Positions 45,151 through 54,818 of a stretch of DNA of 64,000 bases are shown here, one piece after another. The DNA comes from CAVUAA01 sp963739345 (GTDB taxonomy: Bacteria; Chlamydiota; Chlamydiia; Chlamydiales; JAFEGQ01), in contig CAVUAA010000002.1 of assembly GCA_963739345.1 (NCBI GenBank), forward strand, positions 62,001-126,000, written 5' to 3'. Position numbers and translations under genes: made by a program. Every line of letters starts with the position of its first letter. Position 1 is the first letter of the stretch. The notes beneath the pieces are model-generated. The model did no database searches, was not told where the DNA came from, and saw nothing but the letters and a program-made list of their open reading frames with translations.

Positions 45151-47078
45151 ACAGCCCCATCCTCTTCGACGAATTCTTCGAATCGGGGATGGAGCAGACG
45201 GTCAGTCCCTTTCTCACCCCCAGTTCCCGCCGGTGGGGAAAGAACCTCCTCCTCAACGCCTCCCTCCTCAGCGCCCTCCTTCTTGCCATTGCGTTTGGCC
45301 TCTCGTTCTATGCGCCCATCCAGCCCCTCAGCTACCTCCTCCTCGTAGCAGTCTACTTTCTGGCCGGCACTCCCAAACTGATCGCAGCGATAGACGACAT
45401 CTTCAGTCTGCAGATCAACATCGACGTCCTCATGACTCTCGCCGCCTTCGCTAGCGTCCTGATCGGCAGCCCCATGGAGGGGGCGCTCCTCCTCGTCCTC
45501 TTTGCCGTCTCTGGATCGATTGAAGAGACGGTCACCTCGAAAGCAAAGAGCGCCGTCCGGTCTCTGCACAAGCTCGCCCCCTCACAGGTGGTCATCTTGG
45601 AAGAGAACGGCCGCACTCACCAAAGAAACATCCGCGACGTGGAGGTGGGCACCAAGATTTTGATCAAGGCGGGTGAGATCGTCCCCCTCGACGGGAACGT
45701 CGTTGAGGGCGCGTCGTCGCTCAACCTCGCCCACCTCACTGGTGAGAGCCTGCCGGCGACAAAGAGAGTGGGCGACAAGGTGCCCGCCGGCGCCAATAAT
45801 CTCGACGGCGCCCTCGTCGTCGAGGTGACCCACACAAGCGCCGACTCCACCCTCACCCGCCTCATCCGGCTCATCACGCAGGCGCAGGCGGCCAAACCTA
45901 AATTCCAGCGGTGGCTCGACAAGATGTCGCGCGGCTATGCCCTCTCGATTATCGGCCTCAGCTTCTCCTTCGCCCTCCTTCTTCCCTTCATCACCCCTCT
46001 TCCCTATCTCGGTATTGAAGGGTCAATCTACCGCGCGCTCGCCTTCCTCATCGCCGCCTCCCCCTGCGCCCTCATCATTGCTCTACCCGTCGCCTACCTC
46101 AGCGCCGTCAGCGCCTGCGCCCGTCAAGGGATCCTCCTCAAAGGAGGAATCACCCTCGACGCCCTCGCCTCCTGCCGCACCATCGCTTTCGACAAAACCG
46201 GAACTCTCACCACAGGCCAGCTCCGCTGCCTCGGCGTCACCAACGTCGCTGGCCAGCCGGTCGAAGTTCCGCCGCGCGCCCTAGCAGTCGCTGCTGCCCT
46301 CGAACTCAATGCCGTCCACCCCATTGCTTCGGCGATCATCGAATACGCGCGAGAACGGAGCGCACCACCCCTTAAGCTGACCGCCTTCCGAGCAATCCCA
46401 GGCTACGGCCTAGAATCTAATGAAGGGTACATCGGCCACCCTGGCTATCTGGGCGACAGCTTAAATGATCTCCCCCGAACAGAAGGCGAGCTCCTCTCCG
46501 TCCTAGCGGTCGACAATCAACTCTATATTTTCCGCTTCCAAGACGCCCCACGCCCTAATATTGCTCAAACCTTGAAAACTCTACGCAAGGAAACAGGCCT
46601 CGACCTCCTCATGCTCACCGGCGATCACCGAGTAAATGCCGAAACCGTCGCTAAGCAGGTGGGCATCACCGAGGTCTATGCAGATCTTCGGCCAGAAGAC
46701 AAGCTAGCCCACGTCACCCGCCTCTCAGAAGAGAGAGGCCTAGCCATGATCGGCGACGGGATCAACGACGCCCCAGCGCTCGCCCGCGCCACCACCGGCA
46801 TCTCGATGGGTCAAGTGGGGAGCCGCACCGCCATCGACGCCTCCGACGTCGTCCTCCTCCAGGACAACCTGTCCCTCCTCACCTGGCTCTTCGCGAAAGC
46901 TAAATCCACTCAAGCGATCGTTAGACAGAACGTCGCCCTCGCCGCCGTCGCCATCGTCGGCGCCTCCCTTCCCGCCCTTCTCGGCTGGATCCCCCTCTGG
47001 CTCGCCGTCGTCCTCCACGAGGGGAGCACCGTCATCGTCGGCCTCAATAGCCTCCGCCTGTTGAAGAGAAATAGGTAG
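45147..47078 (+). CDS. P1B-type metal-transporting ATPase (ZntA-like)
   Basis: 643 residues from ATG 45147 (overlaps the VIT-like stop). Eight predicted transmembrane helices. The transport motif SPCAL lies near residue 304, the phosphorylation site DKTGTLTTGQL has Asp near 349, the HP dipeptide is in HPIASAII, and the hinge is GDGINDAPALA near 535. No N-terminal CxxC metal domain is seen. SPC with HP indicates a heavy-metal pump such as Zn/Cd/Co. This is the counterpart of chlamydial CT727. Confidence 0.93.
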   Translation: MNSPILFDEFFESGMEQTVSPFLTPSSRRWGKNLLLNASLLSALLLAIAFGLSFYAPIQPLSYLLLVAVYFLAGTPKLIAAIDDIFSLQINIDVLMTLAAFASVLIGSPMEGALLLVLFAVSGSIEETVTSKAKSAVRSLHKLAPSQVVILEENGRTHQRNIRDVEVGTKILIKAGEIVPLDGNVVEGASSLNLAHLTGESLPATKRVGDKVPAGANNLDGALVVEVTHTSADSTLTRLIRLITQAQAAKPKFQRWLDKMSRGYALSIIGLSFSFALLLPFITPLPYLGIEGSIYRALAFLIAASPCALIIALPVAYLSAVSACARQGILLKGGITLDALASCRTIAFDKTGTLTTGQLRCLGVTNVAGQPVEVPPRALAVAAALELNAVHPIASAIIEYARERSAPPLKLTAFRAIPGYGLESNEGYIGHPGYLGDSLNDLPRTEGELLSVLAVDNQLYIFRFQDAPRPNIAQTLKTLRKETGLDLLMLTGDHRVNAETVAKQVGITEVYADLRPEDKLAHVTRLSEERGLAMIGDGINDAPALARATTGISMGQVGSRTAIDASDVVLLQDNLSLLTWLFAKAKSTQAIVRQNVALAAVAIVGASLPALLGWIPLWLAVVLHEGSTVIVGLNSLRLLKRNR

Positions 47079-47111
47079 CCCTCTATAAACGATGACAATA
47101 AGGAGTTTCTC

Positions 47112-47933
47112 ATGCGTTCTCTTCTTCTCGCCCTCGCCCTCATTCCCACCCTCACTCTGAGCGCCGGGTCGCCCACTTGCGGCTGCGACACCTTTGAGGG
47201 GTGGTATGCCGGCGCTGCCGCCGGTGTCGCCACCAACATGGTTGGCCACAGCACCAAAGTACAAGCCCGCTATAATGCCCAAATGGAACCGGGTGATGTC
47301 CTATTCCTCTCCTCCCATGCAGATCTCTACCGCATCCAGCCTTGGGGAGAGATCTACACTGGATGGGGGCTCCGGTTCTGCAACTGGATCTACCTCGGTG
47401 GCCGCTTCGGCATCAACTTCTCCTCCTTCAATGTCAACGGCCCCCTAGCCAAAACGAGCGATGCGCAGAATGACCCAGCTGCTCCCCCAAATTTTGCCGT
47501 CAACCTCTCCAACAAAGCGCGCACTGATGCATGGACGGTTGAATACACCCTCGACTTCAAACCGGGCATCGTTTGGTGTGATCGGACCCTACTCTTCGGC
47601 ATCGTTGGCGCCGCCTTCAACCGAACCACACTCGACACCACCTCCAACTTCGTCTATGCCGATGAAGGGGCCCTCAACACCTCGTCTCGCATCCGCGCTC
47701 AAAAGCAGAAGACATCGACGGGTCTTCGGGGCGGTCTCGGAATCGAGCACATGCTCACCCGCTGCCTCTCTCTCAACCTTACCTATGTCTACACCTCCTA
47801 TTGGGACCTAACAGTGCGTGGGCAAGGCGACACACAAGCGTTTCTGGGAGTTGTTGCCGGCGGCCACACTGCCAGCTTCAGCTCCACCGCCAGCAAACAG
47901 GTCACCTCGATCGGCGCCTCCTACTACTTCTAA
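47112..47933 (+). CDS. Outer membrane beta-barrel protein
   Basis: 273 residues with a clear signal peptide (RSLLLALALIPTLTLSAGS) and a sequence of alternating hydrophobic strands. The last strand ends VTSIGASYYF, with the terminal Phe usual for outer membrane proteins. AAGGAG lies before the ATG. A small Cys cluster at the mature N-terminus (TCGCD) could form disulphides, a chlamydial envelope habit. I cannot assign a specific porin family. Confidence 0.8.
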   Translation: MRSLLLALALIPTLTLSAGSPTCGCDTFEGWYAGAAAGVATNMVGHSTKVQARYNAQMEPGDVLFLSSHADLYRIQPWGEIYTGWGLRFCNWIYLGGRFGINFSSFNVNGPLAKTSDAQNDPAAPPNFAVNLSNKARTDAWTVEYTLDFKPGIVWCDRTLLFGIVGAAFNRTTLDTTSNFVYADEGALNTSSRIRAQKQKTSTGLRGGLGIEHMLTRCLSLNLTYVYTSYWDLTVRGQGDTQAFLGVVAGGHTASFSSTASKQVTSIGASYYF

Positions 47934-48000
47934 GTCAACGACTTAAAAGACCTCCTGCACCAATTTCAACAATAAGGTATGTTGATCCTAGGAGCAGTGT

Positions 48001-51000
48001 ATGTCTGAGTCAGGGGGAGAATTTAGGACTCCGGAAGAACTTGCTGGTGCGCTGGAGAGCGAGGCGGGCAAGTTCAAGGAGACCTATAAGTGGTTAGAAG
48101 CCAACATGTCGGAGCGCTTTTGGAACGAAGTTTCAAAAGAGTTTGTGATGCTGATCGTCCACAACCTGATGGGGTTCCATCTCCAAGACTACTTCTCACA
48201 AATCCGGGTCCATGAGAGCGCCATCGTCCTCTCCCTGGACACACCTGATAGCGACGTGAGGGTGCTTGCCAAGTACCGACGCTACGGCATCAAACACCTC
48301 CGCCACTACACCTCCAAGGAGGTGCTGCAAAACGGAGCCCAGGGCAAACACCTCCGTGTAACGGTCATGTTCTTCACCGAGTTCACCGAGACCGCCCCCG
48401 ACCCTCTCTCCGTCGATGAAATTCACCAGCTAAAGCGAAAGCTGATCGATCGCAACCCGACAGTCACCAACGAAGACTTCGATGCGCTCATGGCGGGCAT
48501 CAACACCCGCTTCATGCGCGCCCTCTCGATCGACAGACTTGTCCTCGCCCTCGACATGTGCTTCCGCGCCAAGACGCGCGATCACTGCCAATATGAGATT
48601 CGCTACAATGACGACTGGAAAGAGCTGGGAGTGCCGTCGACACAGATCATCCTCGCCTGGCGCGACACACCGAAATACGACTTCCTCTACCGCCTCGCCA
48701 AGCTGATCTACCGCCACGATCTCTCGATGACGCGGGTCAACGCCACCTACATCGACCCCTACGAGCGGCACAGCGTCTTCATTCTCGCCCTCGGCCTCGA
48801 CGGGCTAGACGACCAGGCCGCATGGGATGCAGCCGACATCCCCGATTTCTTGCGCGAGCTGGCCACCCTTAAATACTTCGAAGGGTTCCCCGACATCACC
48901 CACACCTTCATGGATAGTCGGCTCGTCAACGGCAATCTCGGCAATCTGCTCAAGTCGCTGGTCTACTTCATTCACCAGGTGCTCGTCAACGTCGACAGCC
49001 ACCTCTACACCCTCGACGCCGTCGTCGATGCGATCTGTCGCCACCCCGAGCTCACCGTCAAGATTTGCGAAGCGTTCGACGCCAAGTTCTCCCCAGACCA
49101 CCACGACATCGACAAATCGAATCAGATTCTCGATGAGCTCCTCCCCCTCATCGAAAGGCTCGACACCGGTCACGCCGTCAACGATCTGAGACGGCGGAAT
49201 GTACTGCGCACAGGAGTCCACTTCGTCCAGCACTGCCTCAAAACCAACTTTTATCGGCGGAACAAAACCGGCTTCAGCTTCCGACTCGATCCCGGCTACC
49301 TCGATAAAGCCCCCTTCGACCGGCACGAGCTTTTCCCCGAGCTCCCCTTCGCCATCTTTTTCATTAAGGGTATGCACTTCATCGGCTTCCAGATCCGCTT
49401 CCGCGACCTCGCCCGCGGCGGCCTTCGCACCGTCTTCCCCGCTGGAGAAGAGGAGATGCTGATTGAGCTCAACAACGTCTTCCGCGAAGCGTACAACCTC
49501 GCCTATACGCAGCAGAAGAAGAACAAGGACATCCCCGAGGGGGGCGCCAAGGCGGTCATTTTCCTCAAGCCATACGAGAGCCTCGCCATCGAGTCGGAGA
49601 TCTTGGGCAAAGAGCTACAGGCCGGAGGCTTAAGCGATCAGGTGGTCGACACCCGCGTCGCCGACTACTACAAACAGCAGAAAGAGGAGTACCTCTACCA
49701 GACGCAGCGCACCTTCGTCACCTGCCTCCTCACCCTCGTCAACTGCCACGACGACGGCACCCTCAAAGCCAAACACATTGTCGACTACTACAAGAAACCC
49801 GAATACCTCTACCTCGGCCCCGACGAGCGGATGGAGCCGGTCGTGATCCAATGGATCGCCGAATTTAGCAAGACCTATGGCTATAAGCCTGGCGTCGCCT
49901 TCATCTCAAGCAAACCCAAGATCGGAATCAATCATAAGCAGTACGGCGTCACCTCTCTTGGTGTGAATGTTTACATGCAAGAAGTGCTCAAAGAGCTTGG
50001 CATCGACCCGCTCAATGATCCCTTCACCATTAAGATCTCCGGTGGCCCCGATGGCGACGTTGCCGGCAACCAGATCAACAATCTCTATCGTTACGCCCGT
50101 GACACCGCTAAGCTTGTCGCCCTCGTTGACGTCTCCGGCACCATTTACGATCCAAACGGTCTCGACCTTGAAGAGATGGTCAAGCTCTTTCACACCGGCC
50201 GCCCCATCGCCTACTATCCTCCTAAACTCCTCTCCGATGGCGGCTGGCTCCTCGACCGGCAGACTAAGCGGGACGAGAGCGCCTACCGCCAGCAAACTCT
50301 CTGCTGGAGAAAAAAGGGGGATGAGCTCGTCGAAGATTGGCTCTCCTCCTCAGAAGCGGCTCGCCTCTTCCACCTCAACGTCCACCAGGCACCCGCCGAC
50401 ATCTTCATCCCCGCCGGCGGTCGCCCCCAAACACTTCACGGCGGCAACGTCCGCGAGTTTCTCGACGCCTCCTCTGAGCCTACTGCCCGCGCCATCATCG
50501 AAGGGGCCAATCTCTACCTCACATCCGAAGCCAGGATCGAGCTCCAGGAGGCGGGCGTCAAGATCATCAAAGATAGCTCCGCCAACAAGTGCGGCGTCAT
50601 CTGCTCCTCCTTTGAAGTGCTCTGCGGCCTCGTCCTCACTCCCGAAGAGATGCTTGAACATAAGGAAATAGTCGTTGAGGAGATCCTCGCAGTCCTCCAC
50701 GAGAAGGCCTACCTCGAGGCCCGCCTCCTCCTCGACACCCACGCCAAGACTGGCATCCTCCTTACCGAGCTCTCCGACAAAGTCTCCCTCCGCATCAACC
50801 AGTACACCGATCAGCTGCTTAGCTACCTTGAGCACGAGCCGTGGCCAGGCGACCCCGAACACCCCTTCGTCCGGTGCTACCTCCAATACGGCCTCCCCTT
50901 CCTCCGCCGAAATTATCGCCAGCGCCTCCTCGATGACGTTCCCGATATTCACAAGAAAGCAATCGTCGCCTGCCACATCGCCTCCCTTCTCGTTTACACC

Positions 51001-51087
51001 CGTGGACTTGACTGGCGCCCATCAATAGTGGACATTCTTCCCGTCATCTGGGAAGATCATCGTTTCTGTGGAGATGATAATTCGTAA
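48001..51087 (+). CDS. NAD-dependent glutamate dehydrogenase (large type)
   Basis: 1028 residues from ATG 48001, with AGGAG seven bases upstream. The catalytic region includes GGAKAVIFLKP near 515 and the nucleotide-binding block SGGPDGDVAGNQ near 680, followed by VALVDVSGTIYDPNGLD. This is the 115-kDa class of L-glutamate dehydrogenase, which catabolises glutamate to 2-oxoglutarate and feeds the TCA cycle. Together with the glutamate/dicarboxylate-type symporter at 54815 this suggests use of host amino acids as carbon source. Confidence 0.92.
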   Translation: MSESGGEFRTPEELAGALESEAGKFKETYKWLEANMSERFWNEVSKEFVMLIVHNLMGFHLQDYFSQIRVHESAIVLSLDTPDSDVRVLAKYRRYGIKHLRHYTSKEVLQNGAQGKHLRVTVMFFTEFTETAPDPLSVDEIHQLKRKLIDRNPTVTNEDFDALMAGINTRFMRALSIDRLVLALDMCFRAKTRDHCQYEIRYNDDWKELGVPSTQIILAWRDTPKYDFLYRLAKLIYRHDLSMTRVNATYIDPYERHSVFILALGLDGLDDQAAWDAADIPDFLRELATLKYFEGFPDITHTFMDSRLVNGNLGNLLKSLVYFIHQVLVNVDSHLYTLDAVVDAICRHPELTVKICEAFDAKFSPDHHDIDKSNQILDELLPLIERLDTGHAVNDLRRRNVLRTGVHFVQHCLKTNFYRRNKTGFSFRLDPGYLDKAPFDRHELFPELPFAIFFIKGMHFIGFQIRFRDLARGGLRTVFPAGEEEMLIELNNVFREAYNLAYTQQKKNKDIPEGGAKAVIFLKPYESLAIESEILGKELQAGGLSDQVVDTRVADYYKQQKEEYLYQTQRTFVTCLLTLVNCHDDGTLKAKHIVDYYKKPEYLYLGPDERMEPVVIQWIAEFSKTYGYKPGVAFISSKPKIGINHKQYGVTSLGVNVYMQEVLKELGIDPLNDPFTIKISGGPDGDVAGNQINNLYRYARDTAKLVALVDVSGTIYDPNGLDLEEMVKLFHTGRPIAYYPPKLLSDGGWLLDRQTKRDESAYRQQTLCWRKKGDELVEDWLSSSEAARLFHLNVHQAPADIFIPAGGRPQTLHGGNVREFLDASSEPTARAIIEGANLYLTSEARIELQEAGVKIIKDSSANKCGVICSSFEVLCGLVLTPEEMLEHKEIVVEEILAVLHEKAYLEARLLLDTHAKTGILLTELSDKVSLRINQYTDQLLSYLEHEPWPGDPEHPFVRCYLQYGLPFLRRNYRQRLLDDVPDIHKKAIVACHIASLLVYTRGLDWRPSIVDILPVIWEDHRFCGDDNS

Positions 51088-51427
51088 ACTACTCGCCCTA
51101 CTTCTGCTAGTCACCCCTCTTGCCGCTCAAACCGTTGTTGGTGAAAAAGCCGGCGTGCAGATTCTGCGCGAGCGAAGATACGACGCCCAGGATCTACACT
51201 ACGGCTTCAACTACTCCGCCCTCAACCGCAACTCCTACCCCGTCTACGTCTCTATCCGCCTCACCTCCTCCGAAAACGCCTACGACGGCCTAGTTCCCGG
51301 GAGCATCATTGTCCAAGGAGGAGAGCGCGCCCCCCTTGGATATATCGTCCAAGAGAGCGTCTCCGAAAACGCCAACTGGAACTTCGAGTGGAAAACAGAA
51401 CCAGCCGCCGCACTCCAGCCCCGGTAA
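51074..51427 (+). CDS. Small exported protein resembling an M23-peptidase N-terminal domain
   Basis: 117 residues from ATG 51074, overlapping the glutamate dehydrogenase stop by 14 bases. A signal peptide is clear (IIRKLLALLLLVTPLAAQ). The body is beta-rich (YPVYVSIRLTSSENAYDGLV) and resembles the domain preceding the peptidase in some M23 proteins, but no peptidase HxxxD/HxH follows. It stops within 40 bases of the next gene's start, so it may be complete or shortened. Role unknown. Confidence 0.6.
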   Translation: MIIRKLLALLLLVTPLAAQTVVGEKAGVQILRERRYDAQDLHYGFNYSALNRNSYPVYVSIRLTSSENAYDGLVPGSIIVQGGERAPLGYIVQESVSENANWNFEWKTEPAAALQPR

Positions 51428-52275
51428 CCGGCCACCACCTTACCCGCGGCACCCTCTGGATGGCCGGCTTCGCCCTTGCCGTCGCCTGCATCGGCGCCCT
51501 CGCCAAATACTCCACCGCCCACGCCCACCCTTGGCAGATTGTCTTCATGCAGAACGCTGTCGCCTGCGCCCTCATCGCCCCCATTACTTTCAGCCGAGGG
51601 CTGAAAGGACTCCGCACCAAACACCCCTACCTCCAGCTCACCCGCGCACTTGCCGGCGGCACCGCCTACGCCCTCATGTTCCTCGCCCTCTCCTTCACTC
51701 CGGTCACCGAAACCATCCTCATGACCACCACCTCCCCCCTCTTCATCCCCCTCATCTATTTTGTCCTCATCCGCGAGCGGATCAAACCCCATCTTTGGTG
51801 GGGGATCGTCGTCGGCTTTATCGGCGTCGCCTTCGTCCTCCACCCCACCCAAAGAGCCTTCTCCGAAGGGATTCTCCTCGCCCTCGGTTCCGGCTTCTGC
51901 ATTGGCCTTGTCATGGTAGTTCTCCGCCGCATGGGCCGTGATGAGTGGATGCCCCGCACCCTCTTCTTCTACTTTGGCCTCGCCGCCCTCCTTACACTCA
52001 CTCCTGCCATCGTAGTCTGGACCAATCCCCCCCTCCACATCTGGATAGCCATGATCGGCACCGGCATCTTCGGCATCCTCAGCAACATCTGCCTCACCTT
52101 TGGCCTCCGCCACGGCTCCGCCTCCATCCTCAGCCCCGTCTTCTACACCTCCGTCATCTTCGCCGCCCTATTCGACTGGATATTCTGGAACACCATCCCC
52201 GATTACCTCACCATCATTGGCGCCATCCTCGTCATCGCCGGCGGCATGTGGACCCTCTTTGCCGGCCGCAAATAG
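51388..52275 (+). CDS. DMT-superfamily (EamA) permease
   Basis: 295 residues from GTG 51388 (overlaps the preceding gene by 40 bases); starts further in are possible. Ten hydrophobic helices in two EamA repeats, e.g. FALAVACIGALAKYSTAHAH and IVVGFIGVAFVLHP. Family members transport amino acids, nucleotide precursors or similar metabolites; the substrate cannot be read from sequence. The stop TAG is inside the left arm of a perfect palindrome. Confidence 0.88.
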   Translation: MENRTSRRTPAPVTGHHLTRGTLWMAGFALAVACIGALAKYSTAHAHPWQIVFMQNAVACALIAPITFSRGLKGLRTKHPYLQLTRALAGGTAYALMFLALSFTPVTETILMTTTSPLFIPLIYFVLIRERIKPHLWWGIVVGFIGVAFVLHPTQRAFSEGILLALGSGFCIGLVMVVLRRMGRDEWMPRTLFFYFGLAALLTLTPAIVVWTNPPLHIWIAMIGTGIFGILSNICLTFGLRHGSASILSPVFYTSVIFAALFDWIFWNTIPDYLTIIGAILVIAGGMWTLFAGRK

Positions 52276-52320
52276 ACTGTACCGATCGGGGCCTGGCCCC
52301 GATCGGTACAGTCTATTTGC
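52268..52320. repeat. Perfect 53-base palindrome with GGGGCC-T-GGCCCC core
   Basis: Two 26-base arms around a single T. The left arm begins inside the permease gene and includes its stop codon, and the right arm is an exact inverse copy. The outer arm TGTACCGATCGGGGCC nearly equals that at 20788. It probably forms a very strong bidirectional hairpin at the ends of the permease and the convergent F-box gene. Confidence 0.92.
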
Positions 52321-52335
52321 TGGAAGAAAGTAGGA

Positions 52336-53397
52336 CTATCGCCGTTTGATGCTGTTGATGAAGCGCCTGAAGCCTTTTTCAACCTTGGGCGATGGGTCGA
52401 CCAGGGGAAAGCGGAGGAGGGTGCCCGACTTGAGACCCACCACAATATTGTTAATAGTGAACGCTAGCGCCGTGGGTTTGCCATGGATGGAAAGCTCCCC
52501 CTCCTTGTGCACACCAGAAAAGGTGACTCGGTAGAGATGCACCCCCTTTTTGTCGCCGGCAGCCAGCCTCACCCCATCACAAGCATAAAAATCATAGAGC
52601 TGGTCGAGATGACCGACGAATACTCCCCGCTTGTCGAACAGAGAATCGCGAGCCACCTTGTCGATCAGATGACGCACCACCATGTGATCACCAACTGCCG
52701 CACGAAGGTCAGGCTCGTCGAGTTCTAGCTTCGGAGCCCCACCGCAAAAGTACCATTCCCGCTTGTCACGCACCCACTCGATCATCTTGCCCGACGCCCG
52801 GTCGTAGATGAGACGATATCCCGCCGACCTCAAAATCACTGAATGACGCTCTAAATAGATCTTGGCTCCCATCAGCACCGCAGAGGGTACAGTGGCCGCA
52901 ATCGTCTCCACCGGTTTGTCCAACGCCCCCAATCCATAGACGTGAATCTTCATTTTCAAAGGATCAACCGCTGCCACCTGGTTGCCGGCCACGTTTGAGT
53001 GGAGGACCGGCAGATCGAGCTCCTTCGAATCCACCATCATGTTCTCACCAGAAGAGACACCCCGCTCCCACACCACCTTGGAGTAACTGACCAGCAGTTG
53101 GTCGCCTCCCCTCCACTTAAGCGCCGTCACCCCGCCGTTCTCGTTGATCGGGAAAAATGCGCTAAAACTAGAGTTTGACACTCTCAACATCACCCACCGG
53201 CAGGCTGTCTGAGCAAACGTCTCTCCCTCCCGATGCGCTCCACGGAGGCGTGGAAAAAGCTGAAGGAGAAGGGGAGTGATGTGCTCCGAATCGATCCGCG
53301 TCTGCAACTTCTTGCTCACACCGCGGAGCCGTACGATCTCTTGGGAATCGAGATAGCGACAAACTGAATATGTTGTATCCTTATTTAACTCTTCCAT
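52336..53397 (-). CDS. F-box protein with C-terminal beta-propeller-like region (candidate effector)
   Basis: 353 residues on the minus strand. Residues 3-45 match the F-box pattern (VCRYLDSQEIVRLRGVSKKL), followed by about 300 residues rich in beta strands with short repeats, like WD40 or similar propellers but without clear WD dipeptides. F-boxes bind eukaryotic SKP1 and do not work with bacterial partners, so the natural explanation is a protein injected into the host to steer ubiquitination. No signal peptide is present, as expected for a T3SS substrate. AT-rich DNA with TATAAT on the minus strand upstream may be the promoter. Confidence 0.75.
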   Translation of the reverse strand: MEELNKDTTYSVCRYLDSQEIVRLRGVSKKLQTRIDSEHITPLLLQLFPRLRGAHREGETFAQTACRWVMLRVSNSSFSAFFPINENGGVTALKWRGGDQLLVSYSKVVWERGVSSGENMMVDSKELDLPVLHSNVAGNQVAAVDPLKMKIHVYGLGALDKPVETIAATVPSAVLMGAKIYLERHSVILRSAGYRLIYDRASGKMIEWVRDKREWYFCGGAPKLELDEPDLRAAVGDHMVVRHLIDKVARDSLFDKRGVFVGHLDQLYDFYACDGVRLAAGDKKGVHLYRVTFSGVHKEGELSIHGKPTALAFTINNIVVGLKSGTLLRFPLVDPSPKVEKGFRRFINSIKRR

Positions 53398-53486
53398 ACG
53401 TACATTATACGTAATAATTGCGTACGGCCTATTAAGAACATGCGAATTATTTGATGAAAACTGAGGAGAGCGCCTAATGTGAACCT

Positions 53487-54818
53487 ATGGTGCTAACCGT
53501 TCACAACCCACACGACCTCACAGAGATAGGAGAGCTCCCTCTCCAGTCCAAGCAGGAGGTGGGCTATGCGATTGGCACGGCAGCTGCGACTTCTATCCTC
53601 CCTATTGCAGAGCGGCTCGCCATCCTGCGGAAGACGCAAACCCTTCTAAATAAACGATTTGAAGATCTAGTCGAAACAGCCATTCTCGAGGGGGGCAAGC
53701 CGCGTACCGACACCGAGGTGGAGGTGAGGCGTGCTATTCAGGGGGTCGAATCGGCCTATCAGGCTCTAGTAGGCCGTGCCGGCGAGATGGTCCCCATGCG
53801 GGAAGAAGGGAGGCTCGCCTTCACTCTTCTTGAACCAGCAGGAGTGGTTTTAGCCTACAGCGCCTTCAACCACCCCCTCAACATGGTGATCCACCAGGTG
53901 ATCCCCGCCGTCGCCGCCGGTTGCCCAGTCCTCATCAAGCCCGCTCTCACCACACCACTTTCGTGCCAAAAGCTGGTCGCTATTCTTCACGAGGCGGGTC
54001 TCCCCCCCGACCTATGTCAGATGATCCTCTGCGAAAATGATGTAGCCGAGCAGGTGGTGAGCGACCCTCGCATCGCCTTTTTCTCCTTCATTGGTTCTTC
54101 TGAGATCGGTTGGAGACTGCGGAGCAAGCTCGCTCCTGGCGTCCGCTGCGCCCTCGAGCATGGGGGCGCCGCCCCCGTCATCGTCCTCAACGACGCCGAC
54201 GTCGACTCCATGCTCCCCCTTCTAGTGAAGGGGGGCTTCTACCACGCCGGTCAGGTATGCGTCTCCGTCCAGCGCGTTTTCGCCTCAAAGAAGATCGCCA
54301 AACGGCTCGCCGCCCTCACCGCCAAGTTGCAGGTGGGCGATCCACGCGATGCTACGACCGAAGTGGGCCCCCTCATCCGCACCACCGCCGTTGATCGAAT
54401 TGAGAAATGGGTGAAAGAGGCAGGCGGCAAGGTGCTGTGTGGCGGCAAGCGACTCTCTGAGACCACCTACGCACCCACAGTCATTCTCGACCCTCCAGAC
54501 GACGCCCTCGTCTCTTCGCGCGAGATTTTCGGCCCCGTCGTTTGCGTCTATTCAGGTGAAAAGCCGATCGAGCGAGCCAACAGCCTGCCCTTCAGTTTTC
54601 AAGCCGCAGTTTTTGGGCGGGACATCGACAACCTGTTCGATACTGCCCGTAGGCTCAACGCCGAAGCTGTCATGATCAACGACCACACAGCTTTTCGCGT
54701 TGACTGGATGCCGTTTGGCGGCAGCCGCGATTCAGGGCTTGGCCGCGGAGGAATCCCCTACGCCATGGCCGACATGACTCGAAATAAACTTGTCGTGGTA
54801 CGATCCACAGCCAGATGA
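53487..54818 (+). CDS. Aldehyde dehydrogenase family protein
   Basis: 443 residues, slightly shorter than the usual 470-500. The catalytic Cys is near residue 257 in GQVCVSVQRVF and the general base Glu near 223 in ALEHGGAAPV. The C-terminus has WMPFGGSRDSGLGRGG. Substrate unknown; the family oxidises aldehydes with NAD(P). It overlaps the downstream symporter gene by four bases (ATGA), so they probably act in one catabolic route, perhaps degradation of an imported amino acid. Confidence 0.92.
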   Translation: MVLTVHNPHDLTEIGELPLQSKQEVGYAIGTAAATSILPIAERLAILRKTQTLLNKRFEDLVETAILEGGKPRTDTEVEVRRAIQGVESAYQALVGRAGEMVPMREEGRLAFTLLEPAGVVLAYSAFNHPLNMVIHQVIPAVAAGCPVLIKPALTTPLSCQKLVAILHEAGLPPDLCQMILCENDVAEQVVSDPRIAFFSFIGSSEIGWRLRSKLAPGVRCALEHGGAAPVIVLNDADVDSMLPLLVKGGFYHAGQVCVSVQRVFASKKIAKRLAALTAKLQVGDPRDATTEVGPLIRTTAVDRIEKWVKEAGGKVLCGGKRLSETTYAPTVILDPPDDALVSSREIFGPVVCVYSGEKPIERANSLPFSFQAAVFGRDIDNLFDTARRLNAEAVMINDHTAFRVDWMPFGGSRDSGLGRGGIPYAMADMTRNKLVVVRSTAR

